Notes: generated by a model not told the origin, from the letters alone. Positions 1-6,013 are shown, numbered from the stretch's first letter. The stretch: DNA of 7,534 nt from an uncultured Collinsella sp. (GCA_958346935.1 CATVTM010000086.1:1-7534); one strand, 5' to 3'. Numbers and translations: made by a program.

Positions 1-1019
1 TGGATAACGTTGCCGAGTGGATCTGCGAGGTCGACCGCGGTCACCTTTATCCCTACAAGGGCAACTACTCCACGTATCTGGAGACCAAGGCCGCGCGTAT
101 CGAGGCGCAGGGCAACCGCGACGCCAAGCTCGCCAAGCGCATGGAGGCCGAGCTCGAGTGGGTACGCAGCTCGCCCAAGGCTCGCCAGGCCAAGAACAAG
201 GCCCGTCTGGCTCGCTACGAGGAGATGGAGGCCGAGGCCCGCGCAAGCCAGAAGCTCGACTGGACCGACATCCGCATCCCCGTGGGCCCGCGTCTGGGCA
301 ACAAGGTGCTCGAGGCCCATCATCTGCACAAGGAGTTCGATGGCCGCGTGCTCATCGACGACCTTTCGTTCACCCTGCCGCGCAACGGCATCGTGGGCGT
401 CATCGGCCCCAACGGCGTGGGTAAGACTACGCTCTTCAAGACCATCGTGGGTCTGGAGCCGCTGACTTCGGGCGAGCTCGAGGTGGGCGAGACCGTCAAG
501 ATTTCTTACGTCGACCAGAACCGTTCCGGCATCGACCCCGATAAGAACCTGTGGGAGGTCGTCTCGGACGGTCTGGACCACATGATGGTCGGCGAGACCG
601 AGGTTCCGAGTCGCGCGTATGTGGCGAGCTTTGGCTTTAAGGGCCAGGACCAGCAGAAGCGCGCTGGCGTGCTCTCCGGTGGCGAGCGCAACCGTCTGAA
701 CTTGGCGCTTACGCTCAAGCAGGGCGGCAACCTGCTGCTCCTCGACGAGCCCACGAACGACCTCGACGTCGAGACGCTGTCCTCGCTCGAGGCGGCGCTG
801 CTCGAGTTCCCGGGCTGCTCGGTGGTCATTAGCCACGACCGTATGTTCCTGGACCGCGTCGCCACGCACATTCTGGCGTGGGAAGGCACCGACGAGAACC
901 CGGGCAACTGGTATTGGTTCGAAGGCAACTTCGAGGCCTATCAGGCCAACCGCATCGAGCGCCTAGGCGAGGACGCAGCCCAGCCGCATCGTATTCACCG
1001 CAAGCTGACGCGCGACTAG
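1..1019 (+). CDS. ettA: Energy-dependent translational throttle protein EttA (ABC-F), 5'-truncated by window edge
   Basis: Soluble ABC-F ATPase that binds the ribosomal E site and gates the first elongation steps according to the ATP/ADP state. The frame is open from base 3, starting DNVAEWI, so this is the last 338 residues or so; E. coli EttA has about 555. Missing are the first ABC domain and its Walker motifs. Present are the charged inter-domain linker (KRMEAELEWVRSS... to IPVGPRLG, bases 138-300), then the complete second ABC domain: Walker A GPNGVGKTT (405-431), signature LSGGE (672-686), Walker B LLLLDEP with PTNDLD (732-764), and H-loop SHD (831-839). The C-terminus, with the FEGNF..Y segment and the basic RIHRKLTRD end, matches EttA better than Uup or the antibiotic-resistance ABC-F proteins. 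Codon use is GC-rich, as expected of backbone. An internal ATG at 141 is not the start, because homology continues upstream of it. Confidence 0.95.
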   Translation, partial: DNVAEWICEVDRGHLYPYKGNYSTYLETKAARIEAQGNRDAKLAKRMEAELEWVRSSPKARQAKNKARLARYEEMEAEARASQKLDWTDIRIPVGPRLGNKVLEAHHLHKEFDGRVLIDDLSFTLPRNGIVGVIGPNGVGKTTLFKTIVGLEPLTSGELEVGETVKISYVDQNRSGIDPDKNLWEVVSDGLDHMMVGETEVPSRAYVASFGFKGQDQQKRAGVLSGGERNRLNLALTLKQGGNLLLLDEPTNDLDVETLSSLEAALLEFPGCSVVISHDRMFLDRVATHILAWEGTDENPGNWYWFEGNFEAYQANRIERLGEDAAQPHRIHRKLTRD

Positions 1020-1029
1020 TAGCAAGTAG

Positions 1030-1060
1030 AAAGGCCGCCACCAAGGGCGGCCTTTCTTGT
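1030..1060 (+). terminator. Intrinsic terminator of ettA
   Basis: A 10-bp perfect stem, AAAGGCCGCC (1030-1039) with GGCGGCCTTT (1046-1055), has a 6-nt loop and runs into a short T-rich tail (TTTCTTGT). It starts 10 bases after the ettA stop and marks the end of the GC-rich block. Confidence 0.9.
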
Positions 1061-1231
1061 AGCAATTGCACTGCAGCTATGCCCTAGCTGCTGGTTTGAT
1101 TCATAATCAAAGTCATCTCTTTGGGATTAAAGCCCGTTTTTGCTATGAGTGATTTTCTAATTCCGTTTAAAACGTAAAGCCGCATTGGGTTGCAAGGACA
1201 TAAGCAAATCGAATTGAAATATAACCAGTGC

Positions 1232-1243
1232 TGTAACGTTACA
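1232..1243. promoter_or_regulatory. Perfect 12-bp palindrome, candidate operator
   Basis: TGTAACGTTACA is a perfect inverted repeat centred between 1237 and 1238. It lies directly upstream of the -10-like TATAGAAT (1252-1259), where a dimeric repressor or activator would overlap the -35 region. No good -35 hexamer is visible at normal spacing, so an activator-dependent promoter is possible. The regulator is unknown. Confidence 0.35.
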
Positions 1244-1251
1244 AAAAAGAT

Positions 1252-1259
1252 TATAGAAT
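1252..1259 (+). promoter_or_regulatory. Candidate -10 box of the peptidase-lipoprotein operon
   Basis: TATAGAAT sits 8 bases after the palindrome and about 40 bases before the ATG at 1300. There is no recognisable TTGACA-like -35 at 16-18 bases; the nearest sequence is TGCTGT. An AGGAG at 1260-1264 is too far from the start to serve as its RBS. Confidence 0.25.
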
Positions 1260-1299
1260 AGGAGTACCTTATTAGTCGCTTCTCTAGAAAGAAGAACAT

Positions 1300-2427
1300 A
1301 TGCTTTCGCGTCGTCGTTTTCTGCAACTTGTCGCGTCTTCAATTGTCGCCTTAGCCGCACGTCCGAAAGAGGTTTTTGCTTCGACGGGCAATATTGATGG
1401 TGAGCAGATACAATTTACTTCTGAAATTGCGCAAGAGCTTGCCGATAAATATATAAAGGGACTCCTCGGCTATTCGTATACGCCTTCTGACCCTATTCCT
1501 TTTGTAGATGTTGATGGGTCCCCGCTTGGTTACATTGTTCCGGTTGTGACATCCAATAGAGCCGCGGGCTATTTGGTTTTAGATGCTTCAGATGATGAAA
1601 TACTTACGGGATATCGTTTTGGAGACGGCTTAGTCAGCCCTATGGATCGGGGAGGAGATCTTGGTGTCGAGTCTTATTCGTTCAATAACCCAGTCGTAAT
1701 GATCAATCCATTCGAATTCGGCGTGCAATCTTTGGACGGTTCAATAACAACAAATTGCGGAAGAACAATCCCGGCTGTTTCCATAGAAGGACGGCCTGTC
1801 GTTTTATCGAATAAACCTTCAAGCTGGAACGATGTTGTAATTTACGCAACTCAAATGCAGGATTACACAGTATCTGGATTTCGTTCCATTTCTCAGTTTA
1901 TGTCATATGATGAAAGCGAGATTAAGAGGCTTACCGCCCACTATGCTTGTATGGTGACAGCTTTTTCGAACGTTGCGGAACTGTATGGCATTGCCAATTT
2001 ATATAGCGACCCTTCGCAATATATGCAGATATGGAATTACACCAATACCCATGCTCTTTCCGATGAAGAACAGACTGTTCCCGGCGTTGTTTTGGGTGGA
2101 ACGCCGATATCAACCTGTGCAACGGGGTTTACAAATTACTGCGCAAGCAGAGGAAGTACTCTTATCGCCCGCACTGTCTCCTCTCCGGCTATCGCGAGCA
2201 TCCAAAATGAGATTAACTCTAATAGACCGAATGTTTTACATGCGAGTTTGTACAACGGATCAGCCCATTCTGTAACAGCGGAGGCTTACGCCACACTTAC
2301 TGGTAAGAAAACTGGAGAGACAAGGCAGATGATTGGCATAGCGGACGGCTGGAATTCATCTTTATCCTTCCTGAAGTATGATCAGAGCTATTATGCGTGG
2401 ACTTATGGAACGACTTTTTCGAAGTAG
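1300..2427 (+). CDS. Tat-exported papain-fold cysteine peptidase (C39-like/streptopain-like), putative
   Basis: 375 residues. The N-terminus MLSRRRFLQL followed by a hydrophobic stretch is a textbook twin-arginine signal (S-R-R-x-F-L), with a likely cut after VFA at residue 27, so the protein is exported folded. Residues 30-200 are a possible propeptide or accessory region (GYIVPVV, AGYLVLDAS), reminiscent of the pro-segments of streptopain-type enzymes. The catalytic half shows the papain-like order: Cys217 in HYACMVTAFSNVAELYG, His323 in GSAHSVTAEAY, and Asp349 in IADGWN, which resembles the usual NDGWG motif. This arrangement matches Peptidase_C39-like/C10 families; the exact family is uncertain and activity is inferred. 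The ATG at 1300 is the first start after in-frame stops at 1273 and 1285, and has an AG-rich AGAAAGAAG just upstream as a modest RBS. Codon use is much more AT-rich than in the flanking genes. The 3' end overlaps the lipoprotein gene, suggesting coupled translation. Confidence 0.7.
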   Translation: MLSRRRFLQLVASSIVALAARPKEVFASTGNIDGEQIQFTSEIAQELADKYIKGLLGYSYTPSDPIPFVDVDGSPLGYIVPVVTSNRAAGYLVLDASDDEILTGYRFGDGLVSPMDRGGDLGVESYSFNNPVVMINPFEFGVQSLDGSITTNCGRTIPAVSIEGRPVVLSNKPSSWNDVVIYATQMQDYTVSGFRSISQFMSYDESEIKRLTAHYACMVTAFSNVAELYGIANLYSDPSQYMQIWNYTNTHALSDEEQTVPGVVLGGTPISTCATGFTNYCASRGSTLIARTVSSPAIASIQNEINSNRPNVLHASLYNGSAHSVTAEAYATLTGKKTGETRQMIGIADGWNSSLSFLKYDQSYYAWTYGTTFSK

Positions 2428-2797
2428 GGCGATTCGTCTAGCTCTGTCTTTGGTGCTGATGGCTTCATTGGTGGGCTGTTCAACAAAGGAAGAGATATCG
2501 CGCGGAGGTTCCGGAGAAGTGACTGCGACAGACTCAGGTTCATTAGAAATAGCTGGCGGGCATGCCGATGTGATGTTACAAGGAAAAGGCGTGCTTAGGT
2601 CGATTGATGCTGAAGACGCTGTCTGCTCAATAGAGGATTTGAAGACAGGTGAAACTGCATCGTACCGAGTTTCAGATAATGCTGCGAATATGATTGAGTC
2701 GATACCGACTGGAGCGCAGGTTTCTTTTAGATACTTTGCTCCGCAACTTGAGGATGAGCTTGCTTCTCTGGTGTCTATATGCACCGATGACAACTAA
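2405..2797 (+). CDS. Small lipoprotein overlapping the peptidase gene; function unknown
   Basis: From ATG 2405 the product is 130 residues. Its signal has a basic start (MERLFRSRAIR), a hydrophobic core, and the lipobox SLVGC with Cys25 as the lipidated residue. The mature part is about 106 residues. It begins with a flexible Ser/Gly/Thr-rich stretch and continues with alternating polar/hydrophobic segments (GVLRSIDAED, ASYRVSD, GAQVSFRYF) that look like a small all-beta or OB-like barrel. The frame is open from ATG 2378 (139 residues), and ATG 2393 is also possible; 2405 gives the most typical signal length, but none has a strong RBS, as expected for re-initiation from the upstream gene (overlap 23 bases). 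I recognise no family. Its place behind a secreted cysteine peptidase recalls the protease-inhibitor gene pairs of streptopain and staphopain systems, so an inhibitor or anchoring partner is possible. This is inference only. Confidence 0.75.
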   Translation: MERLFRSRAIRLALSLVLMASLVGCSTKEEISRGGSGEVTATDSGSLEIAGGHADVMLQGKGVLRSIDAEDAVCSIEDLKTGETASYRVSDNAANMIESIPTGAQVSFRYFAPQLEDELASLVSICTDDN

Positions 2798-2810
2798 AAG
2801 GCCTGAATTC

Positions 2811-2853
2811 AAACGGCCTCGGATGGTCAATTGGCTATCCGAGGCCGTTTTTT
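2811..2853. terminator. Bidirectional intrinsic terminator between converging genes
   Basis: A 14-bp perfect stem pairs 2811-2824 (AAACGGCCTCGGAT) with 2837-2850. The inner part can be extended by G-C and G-T pairs to a tiny AATT loop, making nearly the whole element a palindrome. On the plus strand it ends in T6 (2848-2853), 13 bases after the lipoprotein stop. On the minus strand it follows the stop of the converging gene directly, with only a weak TTT tail, so it is probably stronger in the plus direction. Confidence 0.9.
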
Positions 2854-4150
2854 ACTCGACCGGGGCTTCGACCTTGTCGATGGTCCAGGCGGCTCCGAGA
2901 CCGCCGGTGGTGTTGCGGCGGATGCGCACTGTAACCTCGCGGCGCTCGCCGGCCTGCGTGTAGCACAGGGGGAAGTTTGCGCGGTTTCGCGCGGCCTCGA
3001 TGGTACCGCGCTCGCGGGCGATCCAGTAGTACTCGCCGACAATGCCGAGCGTGTCGGCGCCGTAGGGGAGATAGGTCGACAACTGGTGCAGAAGCGGGCC
3101 GGGGCAGAAGACCTCGGTTGCGAAATCGACGGGGAAGTCCTCAGGGATGGCGGGCGCTGCGGGTGCGGGGGTTGGGGCCGCTGCGGGTACCGAAGCCGGT
3201 GCCGGTGCGGGAACTTGGTCGCAAGCAGAGGCGGGCACGGATTCGATGACGGGTGCGGGCTCAGGCACCGGTTCCGGCTTAACTGCGGAATCTGCGGGCT
3301 TCACGGTGACGGGCGCGTCTACAGCTGCAGTTTCAAACTCAACCTGCATCGCGCTCTCATTCTCGACGCTCGACTTTGCTTCGATGGGCGTGGATGCCAT
3401 AGTGGTGATGCCGGCGTTGGCGTTCTCGGGGTCATAGACGACCGTGAGCGAGATGGCGGGCTCCGGCGTCTCGGGCTCCGGCGTCGACTCGGTAGCGCCT
3501 TGATCGTCGGACTGATCGTCCTCAGCCTCGTCGCCAAAGACATCGCTGTTTTGGAACGCAGGCGTCTCAGGTTGGTTAGCGACTTCTTCGGTTGTCGACT
3601 TGGGAGTCTCGTTGAGCTCCGCAGTGGCTTCCTGCTCGGATATGACTTTGGGATCGGTCGTGGCGGCGATTTCGGTTTCGGCTTCTGCCGTTACCTCAAT
3701 AGCGACTTCGATCTCTGCCTCGGGCTCGGGCTCCGGCATAGCTTCAGCCACGGGCTCGGGCTCGGGACGCTTAACGTGCTTGGGGCGCACGGCCTTGAGG
3801 TCCTTCTCGCCGCGCTTCTTCTTTTTGTAGGACTGCTTGGCACCCTTGGCAGCCTTGGGCTTGTCCTCGCCCTTGGCAAGGGCGGCATCCCAGGCCTCGT
3901 TGGCGATGACCGTGGCATACAGGCGACCGCCCTTAAAGACGGTCAGCTTAATGCAGTCGTCGAGCTCCTCGAGCAGCTCGCGCGTGGTCTCGAAGCCCAG
4001 GTCATAAGCGGCCATGTCACCAGCGGCGAGTGCCTCCTCGACCTGCGTCATAAACGTTTGCTTGCCGCATCCGATTGCATCGCGCAGCAGGCGATACAGA
4101 TAGATGTGGTTGCCCAGCGAAAGCGTGGGCCTAACTATTGTCTTGCTCAT
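2852..4150 (-). CDS. Modular cytosolic protein with long Pro/Glu/Ala linker, function unknown
   Basis: 432 residues from the ATG at 4150 (MSKTIVRPTL). This start is preferred over the one 10 codons upstream because AGAGGAG lies 7 bases before it. There is no signal peptide or membrane segment. Residues 1-95 form a compact, mostly helical domain ending in KGGRLYATVIANEAW, possibly winged-helix-like. Residues 97-130 are a lysine/arginine-rich patch (QSYKKKKRGEK) that could touch nucleic acid. Residues 130-335 are a disordered, repetitive Pro/Glu/Ala/Thr linker, acidic first and PAPA-rich at its end. Residues 336-430 form a second ordered domain (FATEVFCPGPLL, YGADTLGIVGEYYW, REVTVRIRRNTTGG). 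I do not recognise either domain by name. Codon use is GC-rich, like ettA. The stop sits in the T-run of the shared terminator. Monocistronic: it has its own promoter candidate, and a terminator lies upstream. Confidence 0.85.
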   Translation of the reverse strand: MSKTIVRPTLSLGNHIYLYRLLRDAIGCGKQTFMTQVEEALAAGDMAAYDLGFETTRELLEELDDCIKLTVFKGGRLYATVIANEAWDAALAKGEDKPKAAKGAKQSYKKKKRGEKDLKAVRPKHVKRPEPEPVAEAMPEPEPEAEIEVAIEVTAEAETEIAATTDPKVISEQEATAELNETPKSTTEEVANQPETPAFQNSDVFGDEAEDDQSDDQGATESTPEPETPEPAISLTVVYDPENANAGITTMASTPIEAKSSVENESAMQVEFETAAVDAPVTVKPADSAVKPEPVPEPAPVIESVPASACDQVPAPAPASVPAAAPTPAPAAPAIPEDFPVDFATEVFCPGPLLHQLSTYLPYGADTLGIVGEYYWIARERGTIEAARNRANFPLCYTQAGERREVTVRIRRNTTGGLGAAWTIDKVEAPVE

Positions 4151-4157
4151 GGCAAAT

Positions 4158-4164
4158 CTCCTCT
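4158..4164 (-). promoter_or_regulatory. RBS fixing the start at 4150
   Basis: AGAGGAG on the minus strand, 7 bases upstream of the ATG at 4150. It decides against the in-frame ATG at 4180, which has no such site. Confidence 0.8.
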
Positions 4165-4178
4165 TTACACACCAAAGC

Positions 4179-4187
4179 ATCTTACCA
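4179..4187 (-). promoter_or_regulatory. Candidate extended -10 promoter of the linker-protein gene
   Basis: On the minus strand TGGTAAGAT matches an extended -10 (TGn plus TAAGAT). It would give a leader of roughly 20-25 bases containing the AGAGGAG site. No good -35 is seen, which is acceptable for extended -10 promoters. Confidence 0.4.
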
Positions 4188-4221
4188 TCGCGCGGGGCTT
4201 GCTACCTCGGCGCCCAAGGCA

Positions 4222-4254
4222 AACGGGCGCGACCGTTGCCGGTTCGCGCCCGTT
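4222..4254 (-). terminator. Intrinsic terminator of the membrane-protein gene
   Basis: An 11-bp perfect stem pairs AACGGGCGCGA (4222-4232) with TCGCGCCCGTT (4244-4254) around an 11-base loop, about 30 bases beyond the stop at 4285 in the minus direction. The following minus-strand sequence (TTTGCCTTGG) is only moderately T-rich. It separates the two minus-strand genes. Confidence 0.7.
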
Positions 4255-4284
4255 GTACAGGTTGCCTATCTGGGGATGCAGCGC

Positions 4285-5235
4285 CTAGTTGCCCGATGTC
4301 GTGCCTTGGCTTGAACTGTCAGATGTCGTGCCCGATGTGGTGCCACTCGAATTGCTGTTGTTGCTGTCTGCTGTGCCCGTTCCCGACGTGGTGTCGCTCG
4401 TCTGGCCGCCCGTGCTCGGCTGCGAACCGTCAGTCGTTTGGCTTGAGTCGGTCGTGCCGGACGGCGTGCCACTGTTGGCCGTAGAGGAATCGGTGCCTTG
4501 CGATTGGTTTTGGGTGTTCGAGGACGAATCGGCAGAGGTAGAACTGTCTTGCGTGCCGTCCGCCTGTGCCTGCTGATCTTGCGACTGGGTGTTGCCATTT
4601 GCATCGCTCTCGATCGTGCGCGACGAAAGGATTGGTTCGGGGCGCTCGCCCAGACCCTCACCGGCGGTGGTGATAAGGATGGCGCCGGCGCAGGCGATGA
4701 CCGCGACGATGGCGATGGCGATCGAGAAGACAATGACCTTCTTTTGCGTCTGGCTGCGCTCTGCCGCGGCCTTGGCGCGCAGGCTGTTAGGGGCGACGCG
4801 CGCCGTGGTCGCGCGTCCCGCAACCTGGCGCATTTCCTGCGTGGTCGCGGCGCCACCTAGGTGCTCCTCGACATCGGGCTCAACGGGCTCGTAGGCGCCG
4901 GCAGGGTAGTCGACAGCGGCATGCGTGCCCTTGATTGCTTCGGCGCTGGCAGAGATAAAGTGGCGGTAGACCTGCGAGGACACAACGGTGATGACCGAGC
5001 TCACGGCGGCACCAATTACTGAACCAGCGATACCAATCTTGGAGGCAAGCGCGACGCTTGTGGCGGCGGCTGCGGCGCCGGCGATGATCTGGGGAATGGA
5101 AATGTCATCGAACAGGCCCTTTTTGGGCGCGATGGCCATGGTCTGTCCGATGGAATGGTTCTCGTGCACGCCGTTGTTGAGCGATGCCGGCGTCATGACG
5201 CGCGTGCGCGGCGCGTCGGTGTACTTGGTTGTCAT
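4285..5235 (-). CDS. Membrane-anchored protein with low-complexity Ser/Thr/Gly tail, function unknown
   Basis: 316 residues from the ATG at 5235 (MTTKYTDAPR), chosen over the ATG 32 codons upstream because GGGAGGA lies 6 bases before it. Residues 40-47 (LFDDISIP) lead into a long Ala/Gly-rich hydrophobic region (48-92), long enough for one helix or a hairpin, followed by YRHFISASAEAI. A charged middle region (93-164) precedes a clear transmembrane helix, 165-191 (KKVIVFSIAIAIVAVIACAG). The last 120 residues or so are almost only Ser, Thr, Gly, Asn, Gln, Asp and Pro, a wall-spanning or disordered tail without LPXTG. I associate the DISIPQIIAGA style of N-terminus with uncharacterised coriobacterial proteins, from memory. 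Orientation is probably tail-out, by inference. GC-rich backbone-type codons. A minus-strand promoter is not clear; TTGATG (5326-5331) and TACGAT (5301-5306) are a weak pair with 19-base spacing. Confidence 0.85.
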   Translation of the reverse strand: MTTKYTDAPRTRVMTPASLNNGVHENHSIGQTMAIAPKKGLFDDISIPQIIAGAAAAATSVALASKIGIAGSVIGAAVSSVITVVSSQVYRHFISASAEAIKGTHAAVDYPAGAYEPVEPDVEEHLGGAATTQEMRQVAGRATTARVAPNSLRAKAAAERSQTQKKVIVFSIAIAIVAVIACAGAILITTAGEGLGERPEPILSSRTIESDANGNTQSQDQQAQADGTQDSSTSADSSSNTQNQSQGTDSSTANSGTPSGTTDSSQTTDGSQPSTGGQTSDTTSGTGTADSNNSNSSGTTSGTTSDSSSQGTTSGN

Positions 5236-5241
5236 ACGGGG

Positions 5242-5248
5242 TCCTCCC
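5242..5248 (-). promoter_or_regulatory. RBS fixing the start at 5235
   Basis: GGGAGGA on the minus strand, 6 bases from the ATG at 5235. The in-frame ATG further upstream (5331) has no comparable site. Confidence 0.8.
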
Positions 5249-5339
5249 GGTGTAAATCTGCTTCGTTTCATGTAGCCATCAGGGTACCCACCAGATGTGA
5301 ATCGTACGTGACATTTAACAGATACCATCAACTCATCAA

Positions 5340-5347
5340 GGGGGGGG
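5340..5347. repeat. G8 homopolymer tract
   Basis: Eight consecutive G on the plus strand in the divergent intergenic region, roughly 30 bases upstream of the candidate -10 of the plus-strand operon. Such tracts can change length by slippage and alter promoter spacing. It may also be sequencing noise. Confidence 0.6.
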
Positions 5348-5374
5348 CTTGCTGTCTTTGGTGCAATAGCTTGA

Positions 5375-5383
5375 TGCTAAACT
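5375..5383 (+). promoter_or_regulatory. Candidate extended -10 promoter of the 5413-7506 operon
   Basis: TGCTAAACT fits an extended -10 (TGn plus TAAACT), about 30 bases before the ATG at 5413. The -35 position (TCTTTG/CTTTGG) is poor. Leader length and RBS placement are similar to the minus-strand promoter near 4180. Confidence 0.35.
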
Positions 5384-5412
5384 GGATTTACGATTGTGAG
5401 GTGGTTTACGTG

Positions 5413-5652
5413 ATGTACCGGTATATGACATTCGAAGACGGTACCGAGGTCGTTCATTCTGACCTGATAACAGATGGGGATATCGAAAAGGTTATCGTGC
5501 ATTTTGAACGACCGACGGCAGAGGGCTTCGACTCCGCTCGTTGTGAGTTGCCTTCCTGTTCGTGGACTGACTGGGAAGGGCATTTTACTCAGAGTGAAAA
5601 ACGAGCTTTCGAAGAGTGTTTGAGCAAATCATTTAGATTAGTTCGAGTTTAG
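5413..5652 (+). CDS. Small uncharacterised protein (79 aa), first gene of operon
   Basis: 79 residues, MYRYMTFEDGTEVVHSDL at the start, soluble, acidic in the first half. Visible segments are a likely beta pair (TFEDGTEVVHS, EKVIVHFERP), then FDSARCELPSCSW, WEGHF and a helical SEKRAFEECLSK end. Cysteines are at 44, 49 and 69. The motif set HFERPT..GFDSAR...LP resembles a family of small, unnamed proteins I associate with accessory regions of gut bacteria; this is from memory, and the function is not known to me. It is too folded-looking, and lacks a leader/core layout, to be an obvious peptide precursor. GAGGTGG (5398-5404) is 8 bases from ATG 5413; GTG 5410 is an alternative. The frame stays open back to 5155, but that stretch is antisense to the neighbouring gene and precedes the RBS. 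No terminator follows, so it is probably co-transcribed with the next gene. Confidence 0.7.
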   Translation: MYRYMTFEDGTEVVHSDLITDGDIEKVIVHFERPTAEGFDSARCELPSCSWTDWEGHFTQSEKRAFEECLSKSFRLVRV

Positions 5653-5731
5653 TTCGAATATAGAAGTCGAATGCGATGACCTAAAGCGTATGCATTTTTA
5701 GTATTAGATGCGTATGAAATGGAGGATGTGA

Positions 5732-6013
5732 ATGGATGAGCTAATAGACTTTAAAAAACGATTTCTCAAGAATGGCGAGCTGGTTTCAATTCCAAAAAAG
5801 GAAAGCTATAAAAGAATCATGCTGCTATGGGCCGTCTCTTTCTTTGAATTAAATACAAGTTATACGGAGCTTCAGGTTAATCGTGTGCTGTCACAGCTCT
5901 ATCCTGATTATGCCGTGTTGAGGCGGTACTTGGTTGATTATGGATTCCTATTAAGGGATGAGCGAGGCCTGAAATACGAGGTTAATCGTGATGTTCACGG
6001 TATTGAGAGCTAG
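5732..6013 (+). CDS. DUF2087 domain protein, possible transcriptional regulator
   Basis: 93 residues. Residues 44-75 carry the DUF2087 pattern: YTELQVN, then YPDYAVLRRYLVDYGFLLR, followed by a short Gly-Tyr beta turn (ERGLKYEV). The family is small, helical and winged-helix-like, and is often fused to or placed beside DNA-binding regulators. A regulatory role here is inferred. GGAGG (5721-5725) lies 6 bases before the ATG, the best RBS in this operon. The 3' end overlaps the start of the transporter gene, so the two are translationally coupled. AT-rich codon use, like the rest of this block. Confidence 0.8.
   Translation: MDELIDFKKRFLKNGELVSIPKKESYKRIMLLWAVSFFELNTSYTELQVNRVLSQLYPDYAVLRRYLVDYGFLLRDERGLKYEVNRDVHGIES

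Larger units (their letters stand above)
1056..1299. other. AT-rich intergenic region upstream of the peptidase gene
   Basis: About 245 bases with no convincing complete gene. Composition drops abruptly from the GC-rich ettA side. The first part reads on the minus strand as a short frame (1084-1185) ending FNPKEMTLIMNQTSS, which looks like a protein C-terminus and may be a gene remnant. The second part carries regulatory candidates for the downstream gene: a 12-bp palindrome and a TATAGAAT box. Confidence 0.5.

Noticed and set aside
10..465. Arg/Pro/Ser-rich frames within ettA
   Set aside because: Out-of-frame shadows of a clearly recognised ABC-F gene.
1260..1264. AGGAG as RBS of a leader peptide or of the peptidase
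   Set aside because: It is 35 bases from the ATG at 1300, in-frame stops lie between, and no ATG/GTG/TTG follows at proper spacing.
3160..3800. Repetitive DNA possibly a satellite or CRISPR-like array
   Set aside because: The repetitiveness comes from Pro/Glu/Ala codons of the linker; there are no constant repeats with unique spacers.
2831..4288. 485-codon plus-strand open frame antisense to the linker protein
   Set aside because: It is a mirror of GC-rich, repetitive codons on the minus strand. Its product is Gly/Leu/Arg-rich low complexity without RBS or domain, while the minus-strand frame has a strong RBS, promoter candidate and ordered domains.
4266..4856. 196-codon Arg/Pro/Ala-rich minus-strand frame
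   Set aside because: Alternative frame of the membrane-protein gene; composition typical of a GC-rich shadow.
5155..5412. Long upstream extension of the 79-aa gene
   Set aside because: The extension is antisense to the start of the membrane protein, runs through the intergenic region and the candidate promoter, and lies upstream of the GAGGTGG site.
5413..5652. 79-aa protein as a RiPP precursor for the radical SAM enzyme
   Set aside because: It looks like a folded protein with beta strands and a C-terminal helix, has no leader/core division or repeat, and three scattered cysteines do not form a pattern.
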